64,000 nt of DNA from Kordia antarctica (GCF_009901525.1 NZ_CP019288.1:2695501-2759500); one strand, 5' to 3'. Counted from the first letter of the stretch, positions 25,863-35,128 are shown. Notes: generated by a model from the letters alone, not told the origin. Numbers and translations: made by a program.

Positions 25863-26477
25863 TTATGAGTTCTTTATAGCATTGATAATAAAATTAGAAA
25901 CTTCTATTTTTCGGTCTTCCATGAGTTGTTTATAGTTTTTTTCATCTGTATTTGTAAATGCCATGATTAAAGGTTTTGCCACAAATGGAAAAATATTTAA
26001 AGCCATAATATTGATGAATAATTGTTCTGCACTAATCGGTTTTAAGATGCCTTTTTGAATTTCTTCTTCTACTTGTTTTTTGAATTTCTCAAGATTTGGA
26101 AAACCTTTATTTTCCTTCAATTTTAGAATAAAATCTGGATTTCTATTGAGTTCTTGAATGATAAAATTTGGCAAATAAGGATGTTTAACGATGAATGATA
26201 TATAGTTTGAAGTAAAGTTTTTTATTTTCTCTTCTATAGAAGAATCATCATTTAGAATTGCATTTAATTGAGGTGCTAATAATGAAAATGCATTTTTAAA
26301 TACGGCTTCAAAAAGTAATTGTTTACTTCTGTAATAATAGTGAAGCATCGCTTTGTTAATGCCTGCTTTATCTGCAATTTCTTGCATGCGCGCACCATTC
26401 ATTCCTTTAGACTGAAATACATTTTTTGCAGCGTCTAATATGTGTTCTTCTTTATTTTCGTCTTTTGCTTTTTTCAT
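25863..26477 (-). CDS. TetR-family transcriptional regulator
   Basis: The 204-aa protein has an N-terminal helix-turn-helix (about 10-55; ILDAAKNVFQSKGMNGARMQEIADKAGINKAMLHYYY is the TetR signature). A helical ligand-binding domain follows. As first gene of the exporter operon it probably represses its own operon and senses an exported compound, like CecR of E. coli. Confidence 0.92.
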   Translation of the reverse strand: MKKAKDENKEEHILDAAKNVFQSKGMNGARMQEIADKAGINKAMLHYYYRSKQLLFEAVFKNAFSLLAPQLNAILNDDSSIEEKIKNFTSNYISFIVKHPYLPNFIIQELNRNPDFILKLKENKGFPNLEKFKKQVEEEIQKGILKPISAEQLFINIMALNIFPFVAKPLIMAFTNTDEKNYKQLMEDRKIEVSNFIINAIKNS

Positions 26478-26539
26478 TATTTAACTATACAGTTTAACCA
26501 TTTGGTTAACAAAGGTGTGAAATAATTTGAAAGAAGAAA

Positions 26540-26553
26540 ATGATATATATCAT
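26540..26553. promoter_or_regulatory. Perfect palindrome upstream of tetR
   Basis: ATGATATATATCAT is a 14-bp perfect palindrome, 63 nt upstream of the tetR start. It shares the half-site ATGA-N6-TCAT with the element before the nos operon (13635). It could be a Crp/Fnr-type site or the TetR operator. Confidence 0.4.
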
Positions 26554-26877
26554 GAAAAGTTTGAAAAGGGAATTCTATCTTTTCTTATTAAGTATAAATT
26601 TTGTCAATTAAGTAGCTATTTCAAACTAGTGAATGAGAAAGTAATTCACAAAACTGTGCAATACAAGAATTTGAAGTTTTCAATGAATAGATACAGATAA
26701 AAGATGGTTTTCTTAAGCACTTAAAAAAGCACTTAAGTCATTTAAAAGAAATATATACTACTAAGCAATTGAATATCAAAAGATTATTATTTACGTGATT
26801 TTATATTTCTTAAAGGGACTTTAGGATGCTGTTTGAATCTATGTTGTTTTCGTTAAAAAAGAAGATTTTAAACACAA

Positions 26878-26906
26878 AAAAAGCCTCACATTTCTGTGAA
26901 GCTTTG
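26878..26906 (-). terminator. Terminator beside the tRNA-Met fragment
   Basis: AAGCCTCACA and TGTGAAGCTT form a 10-bp stem with one mismatch and A/T tracts. Read on the minus strand it follows the tRNA 3' half, so it is the terminator that originally belonged to the tRNA-Met gene before the insertion. Confidence 0.6.
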
Positions 26907-26953
26907 CTTAGTAGCGGGAACTGGACTCGAACCAGTGACCTTCGGGTTATGAG
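26907..26953 (-). repeat. attL/attR-type direct repeat: 3' half of tRNA-Met (left copy)
   Basis: The 47 bp are identical to 35981-36027, which is the anticodon-to-3' end part of the intact tRNA-Met(CAT) plus its immediate flank. The identity breaks at the anticodon loop, leaving only half a tRNA here. This is the classic footprint of site-specific integration at a tRNA 3' end. Confidence 0.85.
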
Positions 26954-27038
26954 TCGAAAAGTCTAAAAACTAATAGACTGATTTCGTGTTATTTAAAAAG
27001 CATCAATTTACAAAAACCATACTTTTCATATACAAAAC

Positions 27039-27062
27039 GATACTTTAAAAAGATACTTTTTT
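27039..27062 (+). repeat. Paired GATACTT motif near left island end
   Basis: GATACTTTAAAAAGATACTTTT; a near copy GATACTTATAAAAGATACTTT lies at 35772-35797 near the right island end, same orientation. Placement just inside both ends suggests recombinase arm-type sites, which is inference. Confidence 0.35.
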
Positions 27063-27709
27063 ATTTTCTCTTTATAAAGGTCATTCGATAGAGTTTAATT
27101 AATACTTTTATTGATGCAAATCTGTTCTATTTTAATCTCAAGTCACATGAATATAAATTCCACAAACAGATTCAAATCAGATCGACTTCCCAAAGGACAA
27201 CTCCAAGCTATATATTGGCTTTTTCTTTCATCAATATCAAAATGACAAGTATCTTCTCTACTGCAATTCTTTTAAATACAAAAATTATGTGCTTCAGCTG
27301 TAATTTGGTTTCGGATTGCTTAAACATATAAATATATGCACCAAGTTACTATGATCTCTTAGCTAATTGTCTAATATGCAATTGAAACTCCAATAAAATA
27401 TATAAAGCTAACGGCAATATGTGAATTTATACAAGTTCAAAAAAATTGAAAGAAACAATATTGGGAATTCTCCCATGAATTGATTTTGAAAATATAAGAA
27501 ATTAAGATGTTTTTAAATCAAAAACCAACTCTATTTTACAAAAATGTAAGTTTAAACCTTATATATATTACGTTTTTTTTTTAAAACACATAAGACTATT
27601 ATTATTATATTGCGATGTAATATAGTTGTTTAAAACAAATTATTTAATCGTACAGTAAGATTTTTAATCATATATTTTGAATGTACGTAATCGCACAAAT
27701 AACCCTACA

Positions 27710-30121
27710 ATGAATTTTTCCAAATACATTTTATTCCTTCTAAGTTTCTCGTATGTGTCGCAAGCACAAACAGAGATTACAGGAAATGTTGTTGACGATA
27801 CTGATGCAGCTATTGAGTTTGCAAATGTAATTTTATTAGATCAAAATAATGATATAGTAATAGGGACAATTACAGATGAAAATGGAAAATTTATATTGAA
27901 AGCTTCAAAGGGAAATTATAGGTTACTCATTAGTTTTTTAGGTTTTGATGATTGGAAGAAAAACATTTCATTACTCAATACTGTTTCGCTTGGAAAAATA
28001 GTATTGACAACAAGCGAGAATGAATTAGAAGCAGTTACAATTACTGCTAGGAAACCAACCTTGGTTAAAAAAGTAGATCGTATAGAGTTTAACATAGGTA
28101 ATACAATATTATCTGATGGTGACGCTTGGGAAGCTCTGAAAAAAACACCTGGAGTTGCCGCTTCCGCAACGGGATCATTACAAATTTTTGGAAAATCGGG
28201 AATATTAGTCATGATTGATGATCGTCCTGTTCAATTATCTTCTGAAGAACTCAAAAATATGCTCGAAGGCATGTCTGCGTCGGAAATAAAGTCAATAGAA
28301 GTGATTACAAATCCACCTGCAAAATACGATGCCGAAGGAAATGGAATTATCAATATAGTTTTAAAAGAGAAAAAAAGCTTAGGGTACAATGCTTCTGTTT
28401 CTTCTAGATATACACAAGGAGTTTTTGCAAAGTTTACCAATGGCGCAAGCATAAATCACAAAGGAGAAAAAACGACTGTTGCTGCGAATTACAATTTGGG
28501 TAACGGGAAAAGAAATGTGGAGGAAAATAGTGATATTAATTTTCTCAATACGCAAGGTGATGTTTTTAATTTTTGGAATGAATCTTCCGATAGAACAACA
28601 GATTATCTGTCACACAACTTTAGAGCTTCGCTAGATTATTATCTATCAGAAAAAAGTATTTTGGGTGTAAAAATTGATGGAAGTATTGCTCCAAAACAAG
28701 AAACAGTAAACAAAACAATTACAAATGTGTTTGATAGTACAAATACATTAGATTCCCTTTTCGTAAATAACAACAGTACTGATAGAGATCGTGAAAATTT
28801 ATCATACAATGTTAACTTTCTTCAGAATTTTAAAAAAGATGGACAATCACTTTCTGTAGATTTTGATTTTGTAGATTATAATAGTAGTAGGAGTCAAGGT
28901 GTAAATACAGATTTTTTTAATGAAAATCAAAACTTTGAAAGAAACGAGTTTTTCACTTCAACAAGTGAACAAGATATTGAAATATATAGTTCAAAAGTAG
29001 ATTATGCGCATCCGATAGATTCTACTCGTAGTTTTGAAGTTGGAGCCAAATTTTACAACATCCAAACGGATAATGCTTTAGTCTATCTAAATAGAGATAA
29101 TACAACAGGAAATTTAATTTTTGATGCTACCCGAAGTAACCAATTTTTATACAGTGAAAAAGTATATGCAAGTTATGCTTCCTTTGAAAAAAACTTTTCA
29201 AAACTGTATCTAAAACTAGGATTACGAGCGGAATATACGGAAACACAAGGTAATTCTATTACCTTAAATCAAGTAACAAACAATGATTATTTTGAGCTTT
29301 TCCCATCAGCATTTTTACAATATCAATTAAAGGAAGGAAGTTCGTTAGGATTAAATTACAGTAGAAGAATACAAAGACCTAATTACTCATTATTGAATCC
29401 GTTTCAGTTTTTCTCAAGTCCGTTCAGTTTTATTGAAGGAAATCCATTCTTACAGCCTTCTTTTTCGGACAAATTTGAACTCTCATACAGTATAAATAAC
29501 AAATACTTTTTAACGCTGTATTACACATACACGGATGCACCGTTTACGCAATTATCAACACAAGACAACGCGAGTCAAACATTTAGGTATAACGCAGTGA
29601 ATTTGGATAAAGATATTATTTATGGAGTCTTTTTCATGACTTCGTTTGGTGTAACAGATTGGTGGCAATGTTATATGAACTTTGATGCATATTTCAATGA
29701 ATTTGAATTTGCTGCGCCTGGTACTGACCAACTAGTCACAAATGGTAGATGGGTAACTTCTCCATACATATGGAATGAGTTTTCGGTATCTAAAAAGCAT
29801 GACTTATCAGTAGAATTAACGGCACAATATTATTCGCCAAGAGTTCAAGGAGGATTTGATATTCAAGAGCGATCGGAAGTTTCTATAGGTGTAAAAAAGA
29901 AGTTATTCAATAAAAAGGGAAGCTTAGCTATATATGTTGCTGATATTTTTGACAATAACAAGTTTACATTAGTTTCTGACTATGCTTTGCAAAATCACAT
30001 ATTCAGAGAAAATCCCGAGAATCAATATGTTCGTTTCTCTTTTAGCTACCGATTTGGAAATAACGGAATTAAAACTAGAAAACGTAAAGACGGCACTCAA
30101 GACGAAAAAAATAGACTATAA
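27710..30121 (+). CDS. TonB-linked outer-membrane beta-barrel receptor with carboxypeptidase-like N-domain
   Basis: The start at 27710 (MNFSKYILFLLSFSYVSQAQ) gives a signal peptide; a TTG 33 nt upstream is less likely. The 803-aa protein has a CarboxypepD_reg-like domain (about residues 22-100, EITGNVVDDTDAAIEFANVI). A plug-like region follows (SATGSLQIFGKSGILVMIDD near 160), then a 22-strand-type barrel of the outer membrane beta-barrel family (PF14905 type). It lies inside the tRNA-bounded island, 73 nt upstream of the RiPP precursor and in the same direction. Possible roles are uptake of, or receptor for, the peptide; the pairing is positional only. Confidence 0.87.
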   Translation: MNFSKYILFLLSFSYVSQAQTEITGNVVDDTDAAIEFANVILLDQNNDIVIGTITDENGKFILKASKGNYRLLISFLGFDDWKKNISLLNTVSLGKIVLTTSENELEAVTITARKPTLVKKVDRIEFNIGNTILSDGDAWEALKKTPGVAASATGSLQIFGKSGILVMIDDRPVQLSSEELKNMLEGMSASEIKSIEVITNPPAKYDAEGNGIINIVLKEKKSLGYNASVSSRYTQGVFAKFTNGASINHKGEKTTVAANYNLGNGKRNVEENSDINFLNTQGDVFNFWNESSDRTTDYLSHNFRASLDYYLSEKSILGVKIDGSIAPKQETVNKTITNVFDSTNTLDSLFVNNNSTDRDRENLSYNVNFLQNFKKDGQSLSVDFDFVDYNSSRSQGVNTDFFNENQNFERNEFFTSTSEQDIEIYSSKVDYAHPIDSTRSFEVGAKFYNIQTDNALVYLNRDNTTGNLIFDATRSNQFLYSEKVYASYASFEKNFSKLYLKLGLRAEYTETQGNSITLNQVTNNDYFELFPSAFLQYQLKEGSSLGLNYSRRIQRPNYSLLNPFQFFSSPFSFIEGNPFLQPSFSDKFELSYSINNKYFLTLYYTYTDAPFTQLSTQDNASQTFRYNAVNLDKDIIYGVFFMTSFGVTDWWQCYMNFDAYFNEFEFAAPGTDQLVTNGRWVTSPYIWNEFSVSKKHDLSVELTAQYYSPRVQGGFDIQERSEVSIGVKKKLFNKKGSLAIYVADIFDNNKFTLVSDYALQNHIFRENPENQYVRFSFSYRFGNNGIKTRKRKDGTQDEKNRL

Positions 30122-30194
30122 TCACTTAAAATATTGTCCTGTTCATGACATTAAAAGGAGCAAAAAAATTATTATTAATATAAATTTATTAACC

Positions 30195-30362
30195 ATGAAA
30201 GTAAAATTTTCAAAACAAGACCGTGAAGCATTAAGCAAGTCTTTAGCATCATTCGAAAATGACAAGTTAAAAGAAGTATTAAATGTTTCTGGAGCTCAAG
30301 CCAAAATTTCAACTTGGGAAAGATCCGTATGGCAAAAAACTAGTGATTTATCATTAGCATAA
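30195..30362 (+). CDS. RiPP precursor peptide, triceptide/cyclophane-type
   Basis: The 55-aa peptide starts at ATG 30195. The leader (residues 1-34) is charged and helical (FSKQDREALSKSLASFEND). It ends LKEVLNVSGA with E at -8, V at -7, V at -4, G at -2 and A at -1 if cut after Ala34, which fits C39-peptidase (double-glycine type) processing by the ABC exporter downstream. The 21-residue core from Gln35 holds W41-E42-R43 and W46-Q47-K48. W-x-R/K/N motifs are the substrates of three-residue cyclophane-forming radical SAM enzymes, and WQK parallels the WSK ring of darobactin. The assignment rests on these motifs and the neighbours. A hairpin separates it from the enzyme genes. Confidence 0.78.
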   Translation: MKVKFSKQDREALSKSLASFENDKLKEVLNVSGAQAKISTWERSVWQKTSDLSLA

Positions 30363-30377
30363 GCTTAAAGGAAAATT

Positions 30378-30414
30378 TAAGGGAAGATCTGTGATTTTCA
30401 TCGATCTTCCCTTA
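30378..30414 (+). terminator. Attenuator hairpin after the RiPP precursor
   Basis: TAAGGGAAGATC and GATCTTCCCTTA form a perfect 12-bp stem with a 13-nt loop, 15 nt after the precursor stop. It is followed by TTACTTAAT rather than a pure T run, so it probably terminates partially. That would yield far more precursor mRNA than enzyme mRNA, as in many RiPP operons. Confidence 0.75.
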
Positions 30415-30638
30415 TTACTTAATCTTCATAAAAAACAATAATAATACATTTTTTCAAATCATTAGCTTACTATTAATAGATGAAAATAAAAATATCATTT
30501 AAATGTTTTTAAAGCTGTATAACATACAATTTTAACCAAAGAGAAGTGTGTATACTTGAAACAAATCCATTTAAAAAACTCCTCAATTAATTTTAATTAA
30601 GCATAGAAAAAGAATAATTAATTTTAAAAATAGCACAT

Positions 30639-31823
30639 ATGGAAATTTCAGATACCGCTTTAAAATGCAGATTTGCAATTATAAAAATAGCAAGTCGATG
30701 CAACTTAAACTGCACATATTGTTATGTATATAATAAAGGAGATTTCTCATATCTCTTACAGCCAAAAGTAATGTCTAACGATACCGTAGACAGCTTCGTA
30801 TTACAAACAAAAAAGCATTGTGTGGCACACAATATTAAAGAATTCATATTCATATTTCACGGAGGCGAACCTTTATTGGCGGGAAAAGAATTTATTCAAT
30901 ATTTTGTAGACAAAGTAAATCTTGAATTTTCTGAAATAACTACGCGTCCACGATTTACGGTACAAACAAATGCCGTTTTACTCGATAAAGAATGGTGTGA
31001 ATTATTCGATTCACTAAAGATTTCTGTCGGGATTAGCATTGATGGTCCAAAAGTATACAATGATCAAAATAGAGTGTATCATTCTAAAAAAGGATCTTAT
31101 GATGATATAGTAAAAGGAATTAATAAAGTAAAAAAGTATGGTAAATCTTCGCTAGGAATTTTATCAGTACTCAACATAGAAATTCCACCGAAAGAAATGT
31201 ATGATTTCTTTGTTGATTTGAATGTTCCAACGGTTAATATTCTATTGCCAGATGGAAATTATGATAATCCACCAGAAGGTTTGGAAGATGATAATAATAG
31301 TTTAGCGTATTCTGATTGGCTGATAGAACTATTTGATCTTTGGTATGATGATAAAAGCAAAATGAACATATCATTATTTAAAAATCTCATATTCTTAATT
31401 CTTGGTCATAAAGTTTCTGCAGACGAATTTGGTACAGGAACTACAGATGCCCTTGTCATTGAAACTAATGGAGCTATTGAACCTTTAGACGTTTTAAAAA
31501 TCTGTGGTGACGGATTTACCCTTGGAGATGCTAATGTAAATAATACATCATTCGACGAAGCATTAAACACACCTTTAGCAAAACGATACCAACTAAGTCA
31601 TAAAATATTAGCTAAAAAATGTCAAGAATGTCTTGTAAAAGACATCTGCGGAGGCGGAAACTTACCACACAGATATTCTAGCGAAAATGACTTTGACAAT
31701 CCAAGCATATACTGTCCTAATTTATATAAATTAATATCACACATTCAAAATAGAGTCATTGCTACACTGCCTGAAGATTTAGTAAGAGATTCTGGAATTG
31801 TGAAATTAGAATTCACCAACTAA
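30639..31823 (+). CDS. Radical SAM/SPASM peptide maturase, FxsB-like
   Basis: The 394-aa protein has the radical SAM triad C21-x3-C25-x2-C28 (RCNLNCTYCYVYNKGD) and HGGEPLL at 74-80. The SPASM-like end has C289, C328, C331, C337 and C359. The tail CGGGNLPHRYSSENDFDNPS closely follows the FxsB subgroup (CGGGxxPHRYxxGxGFDNPS...C). FxsB-like enzymes install C-C crosslinks between an aromatic residue and the beta-carbon of the residue two places on. The likely substrate is the 55-aa peptide 277 nt upstream. In the actinobacterial FxsB form an HExxH domain is fused to the C-terminus; here it is the next gene, 2 nt away. Confidence 0.9.
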   Translation: MEISDTALKCRFAIIKIASRCNLNCTYCYVYNKGDFSYLLQPKVMSNDTVDSFVLQTKKHCVAHNIKEFIFIFHGGEPLLAGKEFIQYFVDKVNLEFSEITTRPRFTVQTNAVLLDKEWCELFDSLKISVGISIDGPKVYNDQNRVYHSKKGSYDDIVKGINKVKKYGKSSLGILSVLNIEIPPKEMYDFFVDLNVPTVNILLPDGNYDNPPEGLEDDNNSLAYSDWLIELFDLWYDDKSKMNISLFKNLIFLILGHKVSADEFGTGTTDALVIETNGAIEPLDVLKICGDGFTLGDANVNNTSFDEALNTPLAKRYQLSHKILAKKCQECLVKDICGGGNLPHRYSSENDFDNPSIYCPNLYKLISHIQNRVIATLPEDLVRDSGIVKLEFTN

Positions 31824-31825
31824 TT

Positions 31826-32911
31826 ATGGAGCTACAAAGAAAGAACATAGATATTACTATTGCGAAAAAGGCACTTGAATTCTCAACTAGTAATTTCTTA
31901 GAATACAATAAGGTTGTGGACGCAGAATTTAGCGTATTAGTTGATACAAATATGAAGAAATTAGTAGCAGCATATCCTATATTAAAAAAAACATTTGACA
32001 ATTTACCGAAAGAGCAGCAAAATGAACTGATGTTTGCTCCAGAAATGTTGCGCTTATTATTTTATCCTGATGGAATTTTGGGAGATGAAAAATTAGAGCA
32101 TTTCTTAGGAATGGTTATTGAAGCTCAAAATGCGAAAATCACAGCAAAATTTGATCATAAAAAATATGGGCGTTCCATATGGACAGCAAATGGTTCTTTT
32201 ATGATTTCTTTTGACGAAAAAACTAATACGTTTTCTACGTTTCACCAATCTTGTTTATCCAATACTGAAATAACACAAGACTATTTTAGTCATTTCAACT
32301 TGATGAATTCTGCGGACGAAAATCATTTTTCAGAAGAAGTAGTTCCTTCATTATATTCTTTTGAAGAAGCAGATGTACTCGAATTAAAAATAGATGAAAC
32401 ATATGATAAATTAGAAACATCATTTCAAGACTTTGTTCGTCTATTTACCAACGTATTACTGCTCAAAAAAACAAATATTGATAGTTTCAAATCGGTTACA
32501 GATAACACACACATTAACAGAGTTATTATTTGTAACGGACATAGCGTTGAACTTGAAATATTAGCAGAAGCATTCATGCATGAAGCTACACACGGCTTGC
32601 TAACCATCATAGATATATTCAATCAATGGCAACCTGGAAACGAAGAAACCACTATTTTGGGCAGAACTATTCGTTCGCCGTGGACGGGTAATTTATTGAC
32701 AATAAAAAACCTAGTGCAGGCAGTTTATGTTTGGTATGGACTCTATAATTTTTGGGGAACAAAACCAGCAAACTTTGATTTAAAATATGCGGAAGATCGC
32801 GTTGAATTTATCGCAGAAGGCTTCAAAAAATTAGATATGGAGCCATATAGAAATATTCTTAGTACATTAACGTTTTCAGAAATCGGATCTATTAAAAATA
32901 ATTTCCAATAA
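31826..32911 (+). CDS. HExxH-type protein, predicted peptide beta-hydroxylase partner of the radical SAM enzyme
   Basis: The 361-aa soluble protein is mostly helical. HEATHGLLTIID contains the HExxH motif at residues 252-256, and AEDRVEFIAEGF follows at 322-333. This is the arrangement of the HEXXH motif domain (TIGR04267-like) family, which pairs with FxsB-type enzymes. Some members are iron/2-oxoglutarate-dependent peptide beta-hydroxylases rather than proteases. I infer hydroxylation of the same precursor. A protease role is the alternative. It lies 2 nt after the radical SAM gene and 3 nt before the exporter, so it belongs to one operon. Confidence 0.8.
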   Translation: MELQRKNIDITIAKKALEFSTSNFLEYNKVVDAEFSVLVDTNMKKLVAAYPILKKTFDNLPKEQQNELMFAPEMLRLLFYPDGILGDEKLEHFLGMVIEAQNAKITAKFDHKKYGRSIWTANGSFMISFDEKTNTFSTFHQSCLSNTEITQDYFSHFNLMNSADENHFSEEVVPSLYSFEEADVLELKIDETYDKLETSFQDFVRLFTNVLLLKKTNIDSFKSVTDNTHINRVIICNGHSVELEILAEAFMHEATHGLLTIIDIFNQWQPGNEETTILGRTIRSPWTGNLLTIKNLVQAVYVWYGLYNFWGTKPANFDLKYAEDRVEFIAEGFKKLDMEPYRNILSTLTFSEIGSIKNNFQ

Positions 32912-32914
32912 TCA

Positions 32915-35128
32915 ATGCTTCTTAAAAAGTTTCCATTTTATCATCAAATTTCTAACAAAGATTGTGGACCTACTTGTTTGCGCATCATAAGTAAACATTA
33001 TGGCAGAGTTTTGTCTTTTAAAGATTTAGATAAAGAAATTTTGTCATACGATGGACTTGTGATTAACGATTTAGAAACGCTAGCTTCAAAGCTCGATTTT
33101 CAAAGTATGGTAGTGAAAACTGATTTTGAATCTTTAGAAAACAAAGCACCATTGCCATTTATTGCACATTGGAATCAAAATCATTATGTAGTAGTCTATA
33201 AAATTACGGAAACGCATGTGCATGTCGCAGATCCTGCTTTTGGAAAAACAAAATATACAACGGAAGAATTTTTAAAATGTTGGCTTCCAGTTACTGAAAT
33301 AAGTACACAACAAAAAGGAATTGCACTTTTATTGGAACCTACTGACGCATTTTTTGAAGAAACTCAAAAAGAAGAAGAGTCAAGCAATCCGTTCAAAGCA
33401 TTTCTATTTCTAAAAAAATATTTCTCACTATATAAATTTCACCTTTCACAGCTGCTAATAGGCTTATTTCTTGGAAGTTTATTGCAATTTGTCTTTCCTT
33501 TTCTGACCAAAGCTATTGTAGATTTTGGAATAGAAACGGGCAATGTTGAGTTTTTAGTATTTGTATTAATTGCGCAAGTTGTGCTATTTTTATTGAGTAT
33601 CGGAATCGAATTTCTACGTGCACATTTACTCATTCACATTAGCAGTCGGATCAACATATTTATCATTTCTGATTTCTTTGTAAAAGTAATGAAACTTCCT
33701 ATTAGTTTTTTTACATATAAAATAACTGGCGATTTAACGCAGCGAATTCGCGATCATGATAGAGTTGAGAAATTCATCTCAAATTCGCTTTTAAAAAGTA
33801 TTTTCTCCGTATTTAGTATTACTGTATTCAGTATTGTGCTGTATATATTCAGTGAAATAATATTTCTCATCTTCATTGTCGGAATCACAATTGAGTTGGC
33901 ATGGATATTTTACTTCTTAAAGAAAATAACGATTTTAGATCAGAAAAGTTTTTCGCTCAATGCCGAAGATCAGAATAAAGTTTTTGAACTTATTACTGGA
34001 ATACAAGATATAAAACTGAATAATATTGAAGATAAAAAACGTTGGGAATGGGAAAAAATACAATTGAATAGGTTTAACATTGCGATCAAAAAATTAAAAC
34101 TGAATCAATTACAAGAAGGTGGACAACGCTTTTTTAGTTACATACAAATCATACTCATTACTTTTTTCTCTGCATTTTTAACTATTCAAGGAGAATTGAG
34201 TTTGGGTTCTATGATGGCAATTATTTTCATTATTGGACAAATGAGTGGTCCCATAGGGCAATTAATCAATTTTATTCTTGAAGGACAATTAGCGAAATTG
34301 AGTATTGATAGACTCATCGAAATTCATGAAAAAGAAGAAGAAAAACAAAGCGATTTAACGAATGTAGCTGCTCTTTTGGAGCATGACATTGAAATCAAAG
34401 ATATGGAATTTTCATACACAGGAAGATTAAAAGATTCCGTTATCAATAAGCTAAATTTAACCATTCCTAAAGGGAAAATATCAGCTATTGTTGGTATGAG
34501 TGGAAGCGGAAAAACAACGCTATTAAAACTACTGCTAAAATTTTATGAACCTACAAGTGGTCAAATCATTCTTGGAGACACTGACCTTACAGACATTAAC
34601 AATAGTTCTTGGAGAAGTAAATGTGGAGCTGTATTACAAGATAGTTTTATTTTCTCAGAAAGTATTGCTAATAATATTGCACTCAATGAAAACTATAATG
34701 AAGCTGTAAATCATGAAAAACTTGCGCAAGCATGTCAAACTGCAAACATCCATGAGTTTATTGAAGGTTTACCCTCAAAATATGAAACAAAAATTGGACA
34801 GTACGGAATTGGTTTGAGTCAAGGGCAAAAGCAACGATTGCTTATTGCAAGAGCTATTTATAAAAATCCTGATTATTTATTTTTCGATGAAGCAACTAAT
34901 TCATTAGATGCTGAAAATGAAAAAGTAATCATTGAAAATCTTGAAGAAATTTATAAAGGAAAAACGGTTATCATTGTTGCACACAGACTCAGTACTGTAA
35001 AAAATGCAGATCAAATTATTGTAATGGATAAAGGACGGATTGACGAAATAGGAACACACAAAGAATTAATTGAAAACAAAGGAAAATATTTTAATTTAAT
35101 CAAAAATCAACTAGAACTTGGATCGTAA
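32915..35128 (+). CDS. C39-peptidase-containing ABC exporter (PCAT) for the RiPP
   Basis: The 737-aa protein has three domains. A C39 peptidase (about 1-140) has catalytic Cys17 (SNKDCGPTCLRII) with a matching His in NHYVVVYK and Asp in VADPAFGK. A six-helix membrane domain (about 160-450) follows. The NBD has Walker A GMSGSGKTT (from 527), signature GIGLSQGQKQR and Walker B YLFFDEAT. It would cut the leader after the GA site and export the modified core. The stop overlaps the next gene by 11 nt. Confidence 0.93.
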   Translation: MLLKKFPFYHQISNKDCGPTCLRIISKHYGRVLSFKDLDKEILSYDGLVINDLETLASKLDFQSMVVKTDFESLENKAPLPFIAHWNQNHYVVVYKITETHVHVADPAFGKTKYTTEEFLKCWLPVTEISTQQKGIALLLEPTDAFFEETQKEEESSNPFKAFLFLKKYFSLYKFHLSQLLIGLFLGSLLQFVFPFLTKAIVDFGIETGNVEFLVFVLIAQVVLFLLSIGIEFLRAHLLIHISSRINIFIISDFFVKVMKLPISFFTYKITGDLTQRIRDHDRVEKFISNSLLKSIFSVFSITVFSIVLYIFSEIIFLIFIVGITIELAWIFYFLKKITILDQKSFSLNAEDQNKVFELITGIQDIKLNNIEDKKRWEWEKIQLNRFNIAIKKLKLNQLQEGGQRFFSYIQIILITFFSAFLTIQGELSLGSMMAIIFIIGQMSGPIGQLINFILEGQLAKLSIDRLIEIHEKEEEKQSDLTNVAALLEHDIEIKDMEFSYTGRLKDSVINKLNLTIPKGKISAIVGMSGSGKTTLLKLLLKFYEPTSGQIILGDTDLTDINNSSWRSKCGAVLQDSFIFSESIANNIALNENYNEAVNHEKLAQACQTANIHEFIEGLPSKYETKIGQYGIGLSQGQKQRLLIARAIYKNPDYLFFDEATNSLDAENEKVIIENLEEIYKGKTVIIVAHRLSTVKNADQIIVMDKGRIDEIGTHKELIENKGKYFNLIKNQLELGS

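Larger units (their letters stand above)
26478..27709. other. Non-coding region spanning the left island boundary
   Basis: Over 1.2 kb without a gene. It contains the tetR promoter, an A/T-rich stretch (26670-26900) similar to the right end of the island (35750-35980), a terminator and the tRNA-Met 3' fragment (26907-26953). Then comes island DNA with the paired GATACTT motif at 27039-27062. From 27110 to 27700 I see no gene, only AT-rich sequence leading to the receptor promoter. Confidence 0.55.

Noticed and set aside
26907-26953. Left tRNA-Met copy as a functional second tRNA gene
   Set aside because: The sequence stops matching at the anticodon loop; the D-arm and 5' acceptor strand are missing.
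30491-30523. A 10-codon frame starting MKIKISFK between the RiPP precursor and the radical SAM gene as a second precursor
   Set aside because: It ends after ten residues with no leader or core; only the first residues recall the real precursor.
31826-32911. HExxH protein as a zinc metalloprotease
   Set aside because: It has no signal peptide or protease domain layout and sits beside an FxsB-like enzyme, where this motif belongs to the peptide-modifying family; not fully excluded.
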